64,000 nt of DNA from Kribbella sp. VKM Ac-2569 (lineage in GTDB: Bacteria; Actinomycetota; Actinomycetes; Propionibacteriales; Kribbellaceae): NCBI RefSeq assembly GCF_004216905.1, contig NZ_SGXJ01000006.1, positions 124,001 to 188,000 of the forward strand, read 5' to 3'. The translations under genes were made by a program, and so were the position numbers. The notes under the pieces are model-generated. The model had not been told where the DNA came from. It searched no databases and saw nothing but the letters and a program-made list of their open reading frames with translations. Below are positions 50,289 through 59,255 of this stretch, piece by piece. Positions within the stretch are counted from its first letter, which is position 1; each line of letters opens with the position of its first letter.

Positions 50289-52294
50289 GCTCCTGTTCCG
50301 GTGGAGAGGTCGTAGACGGCGGTGCTGCCGACGGTCTGGGACTGGAAGTTCTCGCTGACCCAGGTGGCGATCTCGCTCGAGGTGCCGTTGCGGCCGCCCA
50401 TCATCCCGCCGCCACTGCTTCCAATGAAGTAGTGGATCTTGCCCTGGGCAACCAGCTCCTTGAACTCGTCGAGCGAAGGCGCCGGGTCGGTGCCGTTGAA
50501 CCCGCCGATCGCCATGATCGGCTCGCCGGACGCGATCTGCAGCGGCGCGGCGCCGTTCGCGGTGACTGCCGCGGCGGCCCAGGTGTACCCCTTCGCGCCC
50601 TGCTGCAGCAGGGTCACCAGCTCGCTGGAGACTCCACTGATCCCGCCACCGCCGAGGAACCCGCCCATACCGCCACCACCAGGACCAGCTTGCTGCGTAG
50701 CGCCGGTCCCCGGCTGCTGCGTCGTACCGGTGCCGGTCTGGCCAGGCAGCGTCCCCATCCGGCCGCCGCCACCGAAGCCACCGCGCCCACCGCCCATGCC
50801 ACCGGCACCCGACGGTCCAGCGGAAGGCAATGCACCGGCGTGCGCCGCACTGATCGTCTCGACCGAGTACGCCGTCGGCCCGGCCAGCGCGCTCACCGCG
50901 AGCAGTGTCGCCGCGAACAGCCCGGCCCGCCGAGCCGCCGTACGGTGCAACTTCAGCTCAGGCAGCACCATCAGCAACCCGGCCGCCACCACACCGGCGG
51001 CCAGAACCACCCAGCGCAACCACGGCTGCCACGTCGGCGTCTGGTTCAGCAGCGCGAAGCTCCACCCTGCCGTCAGCAGGATCCCGCCGGCCAACGTTGT
51101 TCGTGGCAACCATTCCGTACGTCGCTTCCAGAGCACCGCCATCGCCGCACCGATCAGCGCACCGATCGCCGGAGCCAGCGCGATCATGTAGTAGCTGTGG
51201 ATGATGCCCTGCATGTAGCTGAACACCAGCCCGGTGACAACCAGCCAGCCGCCCCACAGCAGCGCGAATGCCCGCTTCCGATCCGTCCGCGGCGCTTTGC
51301 CCGAGGCAACAACCAGCACGATCGTCGCGAGCAGAGCCGCCGGCAGCAGCCAAGCGATCTGTGAGGCGAACTCACCGCCGAACAGCCGCTGGACGCCGGC
51401 TGCGCCACCCCACCCGGCGCCACCGGTCCCGCCGCCGACCGAACCGGTCTCGTTGCCGTTCAACCGGCCGAGGCCGTTGTAGCCGAGGGTCAGCTCGAGA
51501 ATGCTGTTCGTCGACGACCCACCGATGTACGGTCGCGCCGAGGCCGGAATCAGCTCGACGACCGCGACCCACCAGCCGGCGCTCACGATCAGCGAAACAG
51601 TCGCGAGCACCAGGTGCAGGAGACGCTTCCCCCACGCCGGCTTCCCGGCAACCAGGTACGCGATCCCGAACGCGGGCAGGATGAGGAACGCCTGCAGCAT
51701 CTTCGTCAGGAAGCCGAACCCGACAAGGGCACCGGCCAGGATCATCCATCGCGCCGAGTGCTTCACGGAGTCGATCGCCCGCGTCACGGCCCATGCGCCG
51801 GCGACGAGCAGCAGGATCAGCAGCGCGTCCGGGTTGTTGAACCGGAACATCAGTACGGCGACGGGCGTCATCGCGAGGATCGCTCCGGCCAGCAGGCCGG
51901 CGTTCGCGGAGAACCACCGCCGTACGGACACGTACACGAAGCCGACGCTCGCGACGCCCATCAGCGCCTCGGGTACCAGCATGCTCCAGGTGTTGAAGCC
52001 GAAGATCCGCCCGGACAGCCCCATCACCCACAGCGAGGCAGGGGTCTTGTCGACGGTGATGAAGCTGGAGGAGTCGAGCGACCCGAAGAACCAGGCCTTC
52101 CAGCTCGTCGACCCGGCCTGCACCGCGGCGGCGTAGTACTCGTTCGCGTAGCCGTTCTTGGACAGGCCCCACAGGTACGCGATCGCGGTCAGCGCCAGCA
52201 GACCGCCGTACAGGACCTTGTCCCTTCCGAGCGTGTACTGCGTGGAGATCGCGCGAGGTCTTGTCGCCTCGACGGGATCGGTGAGTGTCGCCAT
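50285..52294 (-). CDS. GT39/ArnT-like membrane glycosyltransferase
   Basis: A 669-residue membrane glycosyltransferase of the PMT_2 type that uses a polyprenyl-phosphate sugar on the outer face. The first extracellular loop has the catalytic acidic motif (YANEYYAAAVQAGSTSW; NEYY in place of the DE pair) and FGSLDSSSFITVDKTPASLWV. About 12 hydrophobic segments are followed by an extracellular C-terminal region with long Gly-rich stretches (GGMGGGRGGFGGGG, GPGGGGMGGFLGGGG) and a small folded tail (GEPIMAIGGFNGTDP to FIGSSGGGMMGG). It is one base downstream of a GT2-GtrA gene that could make the lipid-linked donor, and coupled to the small membrane protein downstream. Acceptor unknown. Confidence 0.9.
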   Translation of the reverse strand: MATLTDPVEATRPRAISTQYTLGRDKVLYGGLLALTAIAYLWGLSKNGYANEYYAAAVQAGSTSWKAWFFGSLDSSSFITVDKTPASLWVMGLSGRIFGFNTWSMLVPEALMGVASVGFVYVSVRRWFSANAGLLAGAILAMTPVAVLMFRFNNPDALLILLLVAGAWAVTRAIDSVKHSARWMILAGALVGFGFLTKMLQAFLILPAFGIAYLVAGKPAWGKRLLHLVLATVSLIVSAGWWVAVVELIPASARPYIGGSSTNSILELTLGYNGLGRLNGNETGSVGGGTGGAGWGGAAGVQRLFGGEFASQIAWLLPAALLATIVLVVASGKAPRTDRKRAFALLWGGWLVVTGLVFSYMQGIIHSYYMIALAPAIGALIGAAMAVLWKRRTEWLPRTTLAGGILLTAGWSFALLNQTPTWQPWLRWVVLAAGVVAAGLLMVLPELKLHRTAARRAGLFAATLLAVSALAGPTAYSVETISAAHAGALPSAGPSGAGGMGGGRGGFGGGGRMGTLPGQTGTGTTQQPGTGATQQAGPGGGGMGGFLGGGGISGVSSELVTLLQQGAKGYTWAAAAVTANGAAPLQIASGEPIMAIGGFNGTDPAPSLDEFKELVAQGKIHYFIGSSGGGMMGGRNGTSSEIATWVSENFQSQTVGSTAVYDLSTGTGA

Positions 52295-52295
52295 G

Positions 52296-53528
52296 TCAGT
52301 TGCTCCGGGTGTTTTCGAGAACCGCCGGGGGTTCGAAGGTGGGGATGGTGGGTGCGTTGTCGTCGAAGACCCAGGCCTGGAAGAGGCTGAACCGGACGAC
52401 AGTTGCGGCCAGGTTCGCGATCGTCAGGACGGTGATCTCGACCGCCTGGTGTGGCGCGGCGACCGCGGTGTGCAACAGCCAGAGCGACGCCGCGGTCAGG
52501 CTCCAGCCGATCCCGAAGGTGACCAGGCCGCGCAGGTGATGCCGCCAGCGGCCTTCGATACCGCGCACCCCGAACGTGACCCGCCGGTTGAGCGCGGTGT
52601 TGCCGACCGCGGTGATCAGCAGCGCCATCAGGTTCGCCACCTGGGCCGGCATGCCCTGGCGCAGCACGAGATAGAGCAGCGCGTACGCCGCCGTACTCAG
52701 CACCCCGACCGCGCAGAACCGCAGGACCCGCGCAGCCATCGCGGTCCGCGGATCGAGGATGCGTGGCCGGCCGTACTTCTGCCGGATCGGCTCCAGGTCG
52801 ACGCGCCCACGTCCCACATCGCGCATGAGTCGGGCGATCCCCCGCAGGTCCTCGCCCACCGTCTTCGCGATCGCGACCCGGGAGTCCAGGTCGTCGACCC
52901 AGTCCACCGGTATTTCGTGGATCCGCAGCCCGGCCTGCTCCGCGAGCACCAGCAGCTCGGTGTCGAAGAACCAACTGGTGTCCTCCACCAGCGGCAGCAG
53001 CTCGCGCGCCACGTCGGCGCGGATCGCCTTGAAGCCGCACTGCGCGTCGGAGAAGTGCGCGCTCAACGTTGCCCGTAGCAACAGGTTGTACGAGCGCGAG
53101 ATGAACTCCCGCTTCGGCCGCCGGACCACCCGGGAGCTCTTCGCCAACCGGGTGCCGATGGCAACGTCACTGTGCCCGGCGAGCAGCGGCGCGACCAGCG
53201 GCAGCAGCGCGTTCAGGTTGGTGGACAGGTCGACGTCCATGTAGGCGAGCACCTCGGCGGTGCTGGCGGACCAGACCTGCTTCAGCGCGCGCCCGCGCCC
53301 GGACTGCTCGAGCCGCACCACCCGGACCCCGGGCAGCTCGGCGGCGAGCAGCGTGCCGATCTCATATGTCGCGTCCGTACTTCCGTTGTCCGCGATGCAG
53401 ACCTCGGCCGGAAACGGGAAAGCGGTGTCGAGGAACTCCCGCAACCGTCTGATATTCGGTCCGAGGTCGTTTTCCTCGTTCTTGACGGGTACGACGATCT
53501 CGACCCGAGGATGACCTGGAATCTGCAT
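52296..53528 (-). CDS. Bifunctional GT2 polyprenyl-phosphate glycosyltransferase / GtrA flippase-like protein
   Basis: A 410-residue fusion. Residues 1-250 are a GT2 transferase: EIVVPVKNEENDL, CIADNGSTDATYEI, the metal-binding DVDLSTNL, and QCGFKAIRADVARELLP plus ELLVLAEQAGLRIHEIPVDWVDD of the dolichol-phosphate-glycosyltransferase type. Residues about 270-395 are a GtrA domain of four hydrophobic segments (LRFCAVGVLSTAAYALLYLVL, ANLMALLITAVGNTALNRRVTFG). It probably loads a sugar on polyprenyl phosphate and helps it cross the membrane, supplying the GT39-type enzyme encoded next (two stops-to-start bases apart). The operon is envelope or glycan related. Confidence 0.92.
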   Translation of the reverse strand: MQIPGHPRVEIVVPVKNEENDLGPNIRRLREFLDTAFPFPAEVCIADNGSTDATYEIGTLLAAELPGVRVVRLEQSGRGRALKQVWSASTAEVLAYMDVDLSTNLNALLPLVAPLLAGHSDVAIGTRLAKSSRVVRRPKREFISRSYNLLLRATLSAHFSDAQCGFKAIRADVARELLPLVEDTSWFFDTELLVLAEQAGLRIHEIPVDWVDDLDSRVAIAKTVGEDLRGIARLMRDVGRGRVDLEPIRQKYGRPRILDPRTAMAARVLRFCAVGVLSTAAYALLYLVLRQGMPAQVANLMALLITAVGNTALNRRVTFGVRGIEGRWRHHLRGLVTFGIGWSLTAASLWLLHTAVAAPHQAVEITVLTIANLAATVVRFSLFQAWVFDDNAPTIPTFEPPAVLENTRSN

Positions 53529-53591
53529 GTCACCGATGCTGTCCGGTGAACCTGAGTCAGCCCCTGTGTGTGGCTGGCAGTTTCCTGGGAC

Positions 53592-53984
53592 TCACCGCGT
53601 GCGACGGAGCCAGAGCAGGCCGAGCACGGGAAGGACGAGCGGCACGAAGCCGTAGCCCTGCCCGAAGTGCGACCACACGGTCGCGTCCGGGAAGTCGTCC
53701 GGTACGGCGTAACTGAACGCGCCGATCGCGATCACACCGGCCAGCTCGATCGCGATCGCGGCCGTGGCGACCTTGCGCGACACCACGGTCGCCTTCGCCA
53801 GCGCGAACGTCGCGGCGCAATAGATGACTGCGGCAACGGCCGACAACAGGTACGCGATCGGGGCGTCGCCGAACTTGGTCGCGATCTGTACGCCGGCCCG
53901 CGCGGTCGCGGCCAGCGCGAACACGCCGTACACCGCGATCAGGATCCGTCCGGGCCCGTGCTTCGTGGCCGCGGGATCGGTCAT
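53592..53984 (-). CDS. Small four-helix membrane protein
   Basis: A 130-residue protein with four hydrophobic segments: RILIAVYGVFALAATARAGV, APIAYLLSAVAAVIYCAATFAL, VATAAIAIELAGVIAIGAFSYAV and GFVPLVLPVLGLLWL. The polar loop VPDDFPDATVWSHFGQGYG precedes the last helix. I recognise it as a type widely seen in actinomycetes but without known function. It begins one base after the stop of the preceding membrane-protein gene and is the last gene of a chain beginning at purB. Confidence 0.75.
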   Translation of the reverse strand: MTDPAATKHGPGRILIAVYGVFALAATARAGVQIATKFGDAPIAYLLSAVAAVIYCAATFALAKATVVSRKVATAAIAIELAGVIAIGAFSYAVPDDFPDATVWSHFGQGYGFVPLVLPVLGLLWLRRTR

Positions 53985-53985
53985 C

Positions 53986-54342
53986 TCAGACCGCCCACAG
54001 GTCGTGCAGCCGCAGCTCGACGATCGGGATCACCAGGCAGGCGATGGCCAACGCGCCAGCACCCCACCGGCTGCTCTCGGCCAGTGCCCAGAACGCCCCG
54101 ATCGGCAGGATGATCAGCGACCCGATCAGGTACCCGATGAAGAACGGGCCGGACACGTCCCGGTCGGTCCCGGCGTACTGCGCGATCCCCACGACCAGTT
54201 GCGTGATCAGCCCGACCTCGACGATCCCGACCGCGCCCAGCACAGTCCAGTCGATCCGCTTGTCCCGCGCCGCCAGCACGACGGCGTACACCATCGCAAG
54301 CAGCGCCGACGCGACAAGAAACCAGGTGAGCGGTGCGAACAC
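53986..54342 (-). CDS. Small membrane protein co-transcribed with purB
   Basis: A 118-residue protein with about four hydrophobic segments (WFLVASALLAMVYAVVLAARD, VLGAVGIVEVGLITQLVVGIAQ, FFIGYLIGSLIILPIGAFWALAE, GAGALAIACLVIPIVELRL). It lies three bases downstream of the purB stop and one base upstream of the next membrane gene, so it is certainly co-transcribed with purB. No function is known to me; it may act together with the 130-residue protein that follows. Confidence 0.75.
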   Translation of the reverse strand: MFAPLTWFLVASALLAMVYAVVLAARDKRIDWTVLGAVGIVEVGLITQLVVGIAQYAGTDRDVSGPFFIGYLIGSLIILPIGAFWALAESSRWGAGALAIACLVIPIVELRLHDLWAV

Positions 54343-54345
54343 GAG

Positions 54346-55773
54346 TTAGAGGATGTCACCCGGGGTGTAGGCGGCTGCTTCCGGGTGGCGCTTGGCGAGT
54401 TCGTCGATCTTGGCGACGACCGTGGCGACCTGGGCGACGGCCGCGCCGGTGAAGGACAGTGGCTCGCCGACGATGCCGACGATCTGCTCCTCGGTGAGGC
54501 CGAGGCGGCCGTCGGCGCCGAGGCGGTGGAACAGGTCGTTCGCCGGGAGGCCCTTGCGGAGGTCGAGCGCGGTGGCGACCGCGTGCTCCTTGATCACCTC
54601 GTGCGCGGTCTCCCGGCCGACACCGTTCTTCACCGCGGCCATCAGCACCTTGGTCGTGGTCAGGAACGGCAGGTACCGCTCGAGCTCACGCGACACGACC
54701 GCCGGGTACACCCCGAACTCGTCCAGCACGGTCAGGAACGTCTCGAACAGCCCGTCCAGCGCGAAGAACGCGTCCGGCAGCGCGACCCGCCGTACGACGG
54801 AACAGAAGACGTCGCCCTCGTTCCACTGGTTGCCGGCCAGCTCGCCCGCCATCGACGCGTACCCGCGGAGGATCACCGCGAGACCGTTGACCCGCTCGCA
54901 GGACCGGGTGTTCATCTTGTGCGGCATCGCCGAGGAGCCGACCTGGCCCTCCTTGAAGCCTTCGGTGACCAGCTCGTGCCCGGCCATCAGCCGGATCGTG
55001 GTCGCGAGGCTCGACGGGCCCGCGGCGAGCTGCACCAGCGCGGACACGACCTCGTAGTCGAGCGACCGCGGGTACACCTGGCCGACGCTCGTGAGTGTGT
55101 GGCTGAACCCGAGGTGCTGGGCGATGTCCTGCTCCAGCTCGTCCAGCTTCGCCGGGTCACCGCCGAACAGGTCCAGCATGTCCTGCGACGTACCCACCGG
55201 GCCCTTGATGCCGCGCAGCGGGTACCGCTCGATCAGCTCCTCGATCCGGGCGACCGCGACCAGCAGTTCGTCGGCGGCCGACGCGAACCGCTTGCCCAGC
55301 GTGGTCGCCTGGGCGGCCACGTTGTGCGAGCGCCCGGTCAGCACCAGCGCCGCGTGGTCGGCCGCCAGCTGGCCGAGCCGTACGGCGGTTGCCACCGCAC
55401 GGTCCCGGACCAGTTCCAGGCCGGCGCGGATCTGGAGCTGCTCCACGTTCTCGGTCAGGTCACGACTCGTCATCCCCTTGTGGATGTGTTCGTGCCCGGC
55501 GAGCGCGCTGAACTCCTCGATCCGCGCCTTCACGTCATGTCGCGTGACCCGCTCGCGGTCCGCGATCGACGCCAGGTCGACCTGGTCGACCACTCGTTCG
55601 TAGTCCTCGACGACCCCGTCCGGAACCGCGACCCCGAGCCGGCTCTGGGCCTTCAGTACGGCGACCCAGAGCTTCCGCTCGAGCACGATCTTGTGCTCCG
55701 GTGACCACAGCTCCGCCATCGACTGACTGGCGTAGCGCGCGGCGAGAACGTTGGGGATCCGGGGTTTGGTCAC
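54346..55773 (-). CDS. purB: Adenylosuccinate lyase PurB
   Basis: A 475-residue lyase that splits SAICAR and adenylosuccinate, acting twice in purine synthesis. The fumarase-superfamily signature is SSAMPHKMNTRSCE (about residues 285-298), with the catalytic-histidine region TSRDLTENVEQLQ and GRSHNVAAQATTLGKR. The start GTG at 55773 is preferred because it gives the usual VTKPRIPNVLAARYAS beginning with a GGGAGA nine bases upstream; ATG at 55782 is possible. It stands 24 bp after an ECF sigma partner gene on the same strand, so it may be partly read from the sigma operon. Two small membrane proteins follow. Confidence 0.96.
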   Translation of the reverse strand: MTKPRIPNVLAARYASQSMAELWSPEHKIVLERKLWVAVLKAQSRLGVAVPDGVVEDYERVVDQVDLASIADRERVTRHDVKARIEEFSALAGHEHIHKGMTSRDLTENVEQLQIRAGLELVRDRAVATAVRLGQLAADHAALVLTGRSHNVAAQATTLGKRFASAADELLVAVARIEELIERYPLRGIKGPVGTSQDMLDLFGGDPAKLDELEQDIAQHLGFSHTLTSVGQVYPRSLDYEVVSALVQLAAGPSSLATTIRLMAGHELVTEGFKEGQVGSSAMPHKMNTRSCERVNGLAVILRGYASMAGELAGNQWNEGDVFCSVVRRVALPDAFFALDGLFETFLTVLDEFGVYPAVVSRELERYLPFLTTTKVLMAAVKNGVGRETAHEVIKEHAVATALDLRKGLPANDLFHRLGADGRLGLTEEQIVGIVGEPLSFTGAAVAQVATVVAKIDELAKRHPEAAAYTPGDIL

Positions 55774-55797
55774 GAACCCCATTCTCCCAGACGGCGA

Positions 55798-56415
55798 CTA
55801 GCTGACGGTCACCAGACCACAGAGCAGCGAACCGGACAGCGTGCACACCCGGTACGAGCCCGACGGCAGGCCCTTCGGCATCGCCAGCGTGTACGGACCG
55901 GCGCCGGAGTACGACGGGATCGCGATACCCGCCTCACCCGTCATCCGGATCGCGTACGGCGTGGTCGGGTCACCCGGGACCTTCGCGACCAGCGTGTACA
56001 GCGCGACTTCCGGCTTGGACGCCGAGGACAGCGAGAACGTCACCGCGCGGACCTGCTTGTCCGGAAACGAGGCGACGAACTCTCCGCCGGCGAGCGTGGT
56101 CACCGATTTCAGCGACTTCAGGCCGAGCGCGCCGGCCTTCTGCAGCGGCGGCGCGGACGTCACCGACTCCACCGACGGCGGCGCAACCTTGTTGGTGGGC
56201 ACCGGGCTGTCAGCGACGGGCGTGTTCGTCGCCGGCCGGAGCGTCGGGACGATCGCGACGGCGCCGACCACCGCGGCCGCACCGATCACGGTCAGACCGG
56301 CGGTCCGGCGGCGCTTGCGGGTCTTGGCCGTGGTCAGAACGGAGTCGAAGTCTCCGGCGGACTCGGCGGCGCGGCGGTCGGCCAGCGCCTGCAGGTCCTC
56401 CTGCAGATCAGGCAT
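55798..56415 (-). CDS. Single-pass membrane protein, likely partner of the ECF sigma factor
   Basis: A 205-residue protein. A cytoplasmic N-terminus (MPDLQEDLQALADRRAAESAGDFDSVL), a basic stop-transfer (KRRRRTAG), one membrane helix (LTVIGAAAVVGAVAIVPTL) and an extracytoplasmic domain with a Pro-rich linker, FVASFPDKQVRAVTFSL and a C-terminal Cys pair (YRVCTLSGSLLCG). Its layout parallels the partner of the sigma factor at 31599. ATG at 56415 was chosen since GAGGAG lies eight bases upstream; GTG at 56424 sits too close. It overlaps the sigma gene by eight bases. It has no ZAS zinc motif, so its role as anti-sigma is inferred from position. Confidence 0.7.
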   Translation of the reverse strand: MPDLQEDLQALADRRAAESAGDFDSVLTTAKTRKRRRTAGLTVIGAAAVVGAVAIVPTLRPATNTPVADSPVPTNKVAPPSVESVTSAPPLQKAGALGLKSLKSVTTLAGGEFVASFPDKQVRAVTFSLSSASKPEVALYTLVAKVPGDPTTPYAIRMTGEAGIAIPSYSGAGPYTLAMPKGLPSGSYRVCTLSGSLLCGLVTVS

Positions 56416-56896
56416 GGTCGTCACTCCTCAACAGCAATGAATCGGACAGGGTGTCCCGGGCGCGGGACAGGCGCGATTTGACCGTGCCCTCCGCGATTCC
56501 GAGCGTGTCCGCCACCTGAGCCACGCTCAGGTCACAGACGTAATGGAGGACGACAACCTGCCGGGTCGGCATCGGCAGGCCGGCGAGAGCCTGCTCGAGG
56601 TCACCGGCATACCGGTCGGCGGGGTCCGGGACGTGTTCGGCCGGCAGCCGGTGGAACAACTGCGTGAACCGATTGCCGTCCCGGTGCCTGTTCGCGGCCA
56701 GCCGCACCGCGACCAGGCGAACCCAGGCCTCCGGAGCCTCGTACCGCGACACCTTCTCCCAGCGGGGCACGAGCCGGACGAACGCCTCCTGGACGATGTC
56801 CTCGGCCTCGGCACGCGACCCGGTCAGCAGCGAGATCACACCCACCAGCCGCGGCTGGTGGGCGCTGTAGAACTCTCGCAGCCCCTCCGTCTCCAT
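56408..56896 (-). CDS. ECF-type RNA polymerase sigma factor
   Basis: A 162-residue group-IV sigma factor resembling the SigE/SigM-like subgroup. Region 2: LREFYSAHQPRLVGVISLLTGSRAEAEDIVQEAFVRLVPRW and PEAWVRLVAVRLAANRHR. Region 4: LPMPTRQVVVLHYVCDLSVAQVADTLGIAEGTVKSRLSRARDTL. ATG at 56896 has GGTAGG just upstream; a TTG at 56908 is less likely. The gene is followed, with an eight-base overlap, by its membrane partner and then by purB. No promoter with its own recognition motif could be proven upstream. Confidence 0.93.
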   Translation of the reverse strand: METEGLREFYSAHQPRLVGVISLLTGSRAEAEDIVQEAFVRLVPRWEKVSRYEAPEAWVRLVAVRLAANRHRDGNRFTQLFHRLPAEHVPDPADRYAGDLEQALAGLPMPTRQVVVLHYVCDLSVAQVADTLGIAEGTVKSRLSRARDTLSDSLLLRSDDHA

Positions 56897-56983
56897 ACCT
56901 ACCAACACCCCCGACCCCTGGATCCGGTTCCATCGAATTCTCGACTTTATCCTGACCTCGGGCTGCGGTGAGCTGCTGTGCGG

Positions 56984-58261
56984 TCAGACGGTGATCTCGC
57001 CGCGCTCGGCCTTGAGGGCGATGTCGGTGCGGTGCTGGGAGCCCTTGATCCGGATCTGACCGACGGCGGCGTACGCGCGCTGGCGGGCCTCGGCGAGGTC
57101 CTTGCCGACGGCGCTCACCGCGAGGACGCGGCCGCCTGCCGTCACCAGTTCCTCGTCGTCGAGCGCCGTACCGGCGTGGAAGACGCGGACGTCGTCGCTC
57201 TCCGCCTGCTCGACGCCGGTGATCGCGTCGCCGCTGCGCGGGCTGGCCGGGTACTTCTTCGCGGCGACCACGACCGCGACCGACGACGCGTTCCGCCAGC
57301 TCAGGTCACCGTGGTCGGCGAGCTTGCCGGTCGCGGCGGCGTACAGCAGGCCACCCAACGGGGTCTTCAGCATCGGCAGCAGCGCCTGCGTCTCCGGGTC
57401 ACCGAAGCGGCAGTTGAACTCGATCACGCGGACACCACGCGACGTCAGCGCGAGACCGGCGTACAGGAGACCACTGAACGGCGTACCGCGATGGCGGAGC
57501 TCGTCGATCGTCGGCTGCAGGACGTTCTCGGTGATGTCGGCGACCAGGTCGTCCGGCGCCCACGGGAGCGGCGTGTAGGCGCCCATGCCGCCGGTGTTCG
57601 GGCCCTCGTCGTTGTCGCCGAGGCGCTTGAAGTCCTGCGCCGGTTGCATCGGCAGCACAGTCGTGCCGTCGGTGATCGCGAACAGGGACACCTCAGGGCC
57701 GTCCAGGAACTCCTCGATCAGCACCTGGTCGCACTCGGCCGCGTGCGCGAGCGCCGCCTCACGGTCCGAGGTGACGACCACACCCTTACCCGCGGCGAGC
57801 CCGTCGTCCTTCACGACGTACGGCGGCCCGAACGCGTCGATCGCCGTCGCGGCCTCCTCGGGCGTCGTGCAGACGTAGGCCCGTCCGGTCGGCACGCTCG
57901 CGGCGGCCATCACGTCCTTGGCGAAGGCCTTCGAGCCCTCGATCTGCGCGGCCTCCCGGGACGGTCCGAAGACCGCGAACCCGGCGTCCCGCAGCGGATC
58001 GGCCAGGCCGGCTACCAGCGGCGCCTCCGGTCCGACGATCACCAGATCGACGCCCAGCTCCCGCGCCAGCGCGACGACCGCGTCGTGGTCGGAGATGTCC
58101 ACCGGACGGCAAACGATCGTTTGCCCGTCGTACGCCGGACGCAACACGGCAATGCCAGGGTTGCCCGGGGCCGCCACGACCTGCTCGACCTCCGAATCCT
58201 GGGCCAGCGCCCAGGCCAGAGCATGCTCGCGGCCACCCGAGCCGATCACCAAGACCTTCAC
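56984..58261 (-). CDS. purD: Phosphoribosylamine-glycine ligase PurD
   Basis: A 425-residue GAR synthetase (ATP-grasp), second step of purine synthesis. The start is VLVIGSGGREHALAWAL. The ATP-grasp domain has PPYVVKDDGLAAGKGVVV, GPEVSLFAITDG and EFNCRFGDPETQALLPML. It lies alone, divergent from the UgpA-like permease gene with 76 bp between the starts, 87 bp upstream of the sigma gene on the same strand. The ATG at 58261 is the only reasonable start. Confidence 0.97.
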   Translation of the reverse strand: MKVLVIGSGGREHALAWALAQDSEVEQVVAAPGNPGIAVLRPAYDGQTIVCRPVDISDHDAVVALARELGVDLVIVGPEAPLVAGLADPLRDAGFAVFGPSREAAQIEGSKAFAKDVMAAASVPTGRAYVCTTPEEAATAIDAFGPPYVVKDDGLAAGKGVVVTSDREAALAHAAECDQVLIEEFLDGPEVSLFAITDGTTVLPMQPAQDFKRLGDNDEGPNTGGMGAYTPLPWAPDDLVADITENVLQPTIDELRHRGTPFSGLLYAGLALTSRGVRVIEFNCRFGDPETQALLPMLKTPLGGLLYAAATGKLADHGDLSWRNASSVAVVVAAKKYPASPRSGDAITGVEQAESDDVRVFHAGTALDDEELVTAGGRVLAVSAVGKDLAEARQRAYAAVGQIRIKGSQHRTDIALKAERGEITV

Positions 58262-58337
58262 GGGCGCTCAGCCTAGCGTGCCTGGCTCTGGAGGACCCCG
58301 GGCGGTGTAAGACTGCGCCCCTACTGGAGGTAAGCGA

Positions 58338-59255
58338 TTGACTACAACAACAGCCGCGGCGCGCGCCGGACGCCGCCCCACTCCCGCTTCGCTGCTGTCC
58401 TGGTTGATGCTCCTGCCGTGCGTCGTGGTGTTCGCACTGTTCATCGTCTGGCCGCTCGGTAAGTCCGTCTCGCTGTCGCTGCACGGCTCGGACCTGTTCG
58501 GCCGGCCGGACGCGTACGTCGGGCTGCAGCACTACAAGGACATGCTCGGCTCGGCCGAGTTCCGGCACATCCTCTGGGTGACGTTCGCGTTCGTGCTGCT
58601 GACCGTGATCCCCGGCGTGCTCGGCGCGCTGGTCGTCGTACTGCTGCTCGAACAGCACATCAAGGGCATCCGGATCTTCCGGACCGCGTTCGCGCTGCCG
58701 TTCGCGTTCTCGGTCGCCAGCGCCTCAGTCATCTTCGCCACCATCTACAACCCGGCGATCGGGCTCGCGAACGGCCTGCTCGGCCGGTTCGGCGTCGACC
58801 GGATCGGGTGGCTGACCGACCCGTCCTGGGCGCTGATCAGCATCGCCATCACCACGGTCTGGATGAGCATCGGGTACAACGTCCTGGTCCTGTCCGCGGG
58901 TATCGGCGCGATCCCGACCGAGATCAACGAGGCCGCCACCCTGGACGGCGCCGGCGGCTTCCGCGCGTCGCGGTACATCACGATCCCGCTGCTCGGCCCG
59001 CAGTTGTTCTTCCTGATCGTGATCTCCACGATCCAGTCCCTGCAGGGCTTCGGGCAGATCAAGATCCTGACGCCGGAGGGCGGCCCGGAGCAGTCGACCA
59101 AGACGCTCGTCTACTCGATCTACCACACCGCCTTCGCGAACAACGCCAGCGACTTCGGCGCCGCGTCGGCCCAGGCGATCGTGCTGCTCGTGATCCTGCT
59201 CGCCTGTACGGCGATCCAGTTCGGCGTCCTGGAGAGGCGGGTGCACTACAAGTGA
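58338..59255 (+). CDS. ABC transporter permease, UgpA-like
   Basis: A 305-residue permease of a CUT1 importer. About six hydrophobic segments are present (SLLSWLMLLPCVVVFALFIVW first). The EAA loop is NEAATLDGAGGFRASRYITIP (starting near residue 198), and the C-terminus LERRVHYK is typical of UgpA-like proteins. The start codon is TTG at 58338, fixed by a perfect GGAGGT seven bases upstream; no ATG or GTG is better placed. The stop overlaps the next gene's GTG (GTGA). It is divergent from purD. The partner binding protein resembles UgpB, so glycerol-3-phosphate or glycerophosphodiesters are possible substrates. Confidence 0.93.
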   Translation: MTTTTAAARAGRRPTPASLLSWLMLLPCVVVFALFIVWPLGKSVSLSLHGSDLFGRPDAYVGLQHYKDMLGSAEFRHILWVTFAFVLLTVIPGVLGALVVVLLLEQHIKGIRIFRTAFALPFAFSVASASVIFATIYNPAIGLANGLLGRFGVDRIGWLTDPSWALISIAITTVWMSIGYNVLVLSAGIGAIPTEINEAATLDGAGGFRASRYITIPLLGPQLFFLIVISTIQSLQGFGQIKILTPEGGPEQSTKTLVYSIYHTAFANNASDFGAASAQAIVLLVILLACTAIQFGVLERRVHYK

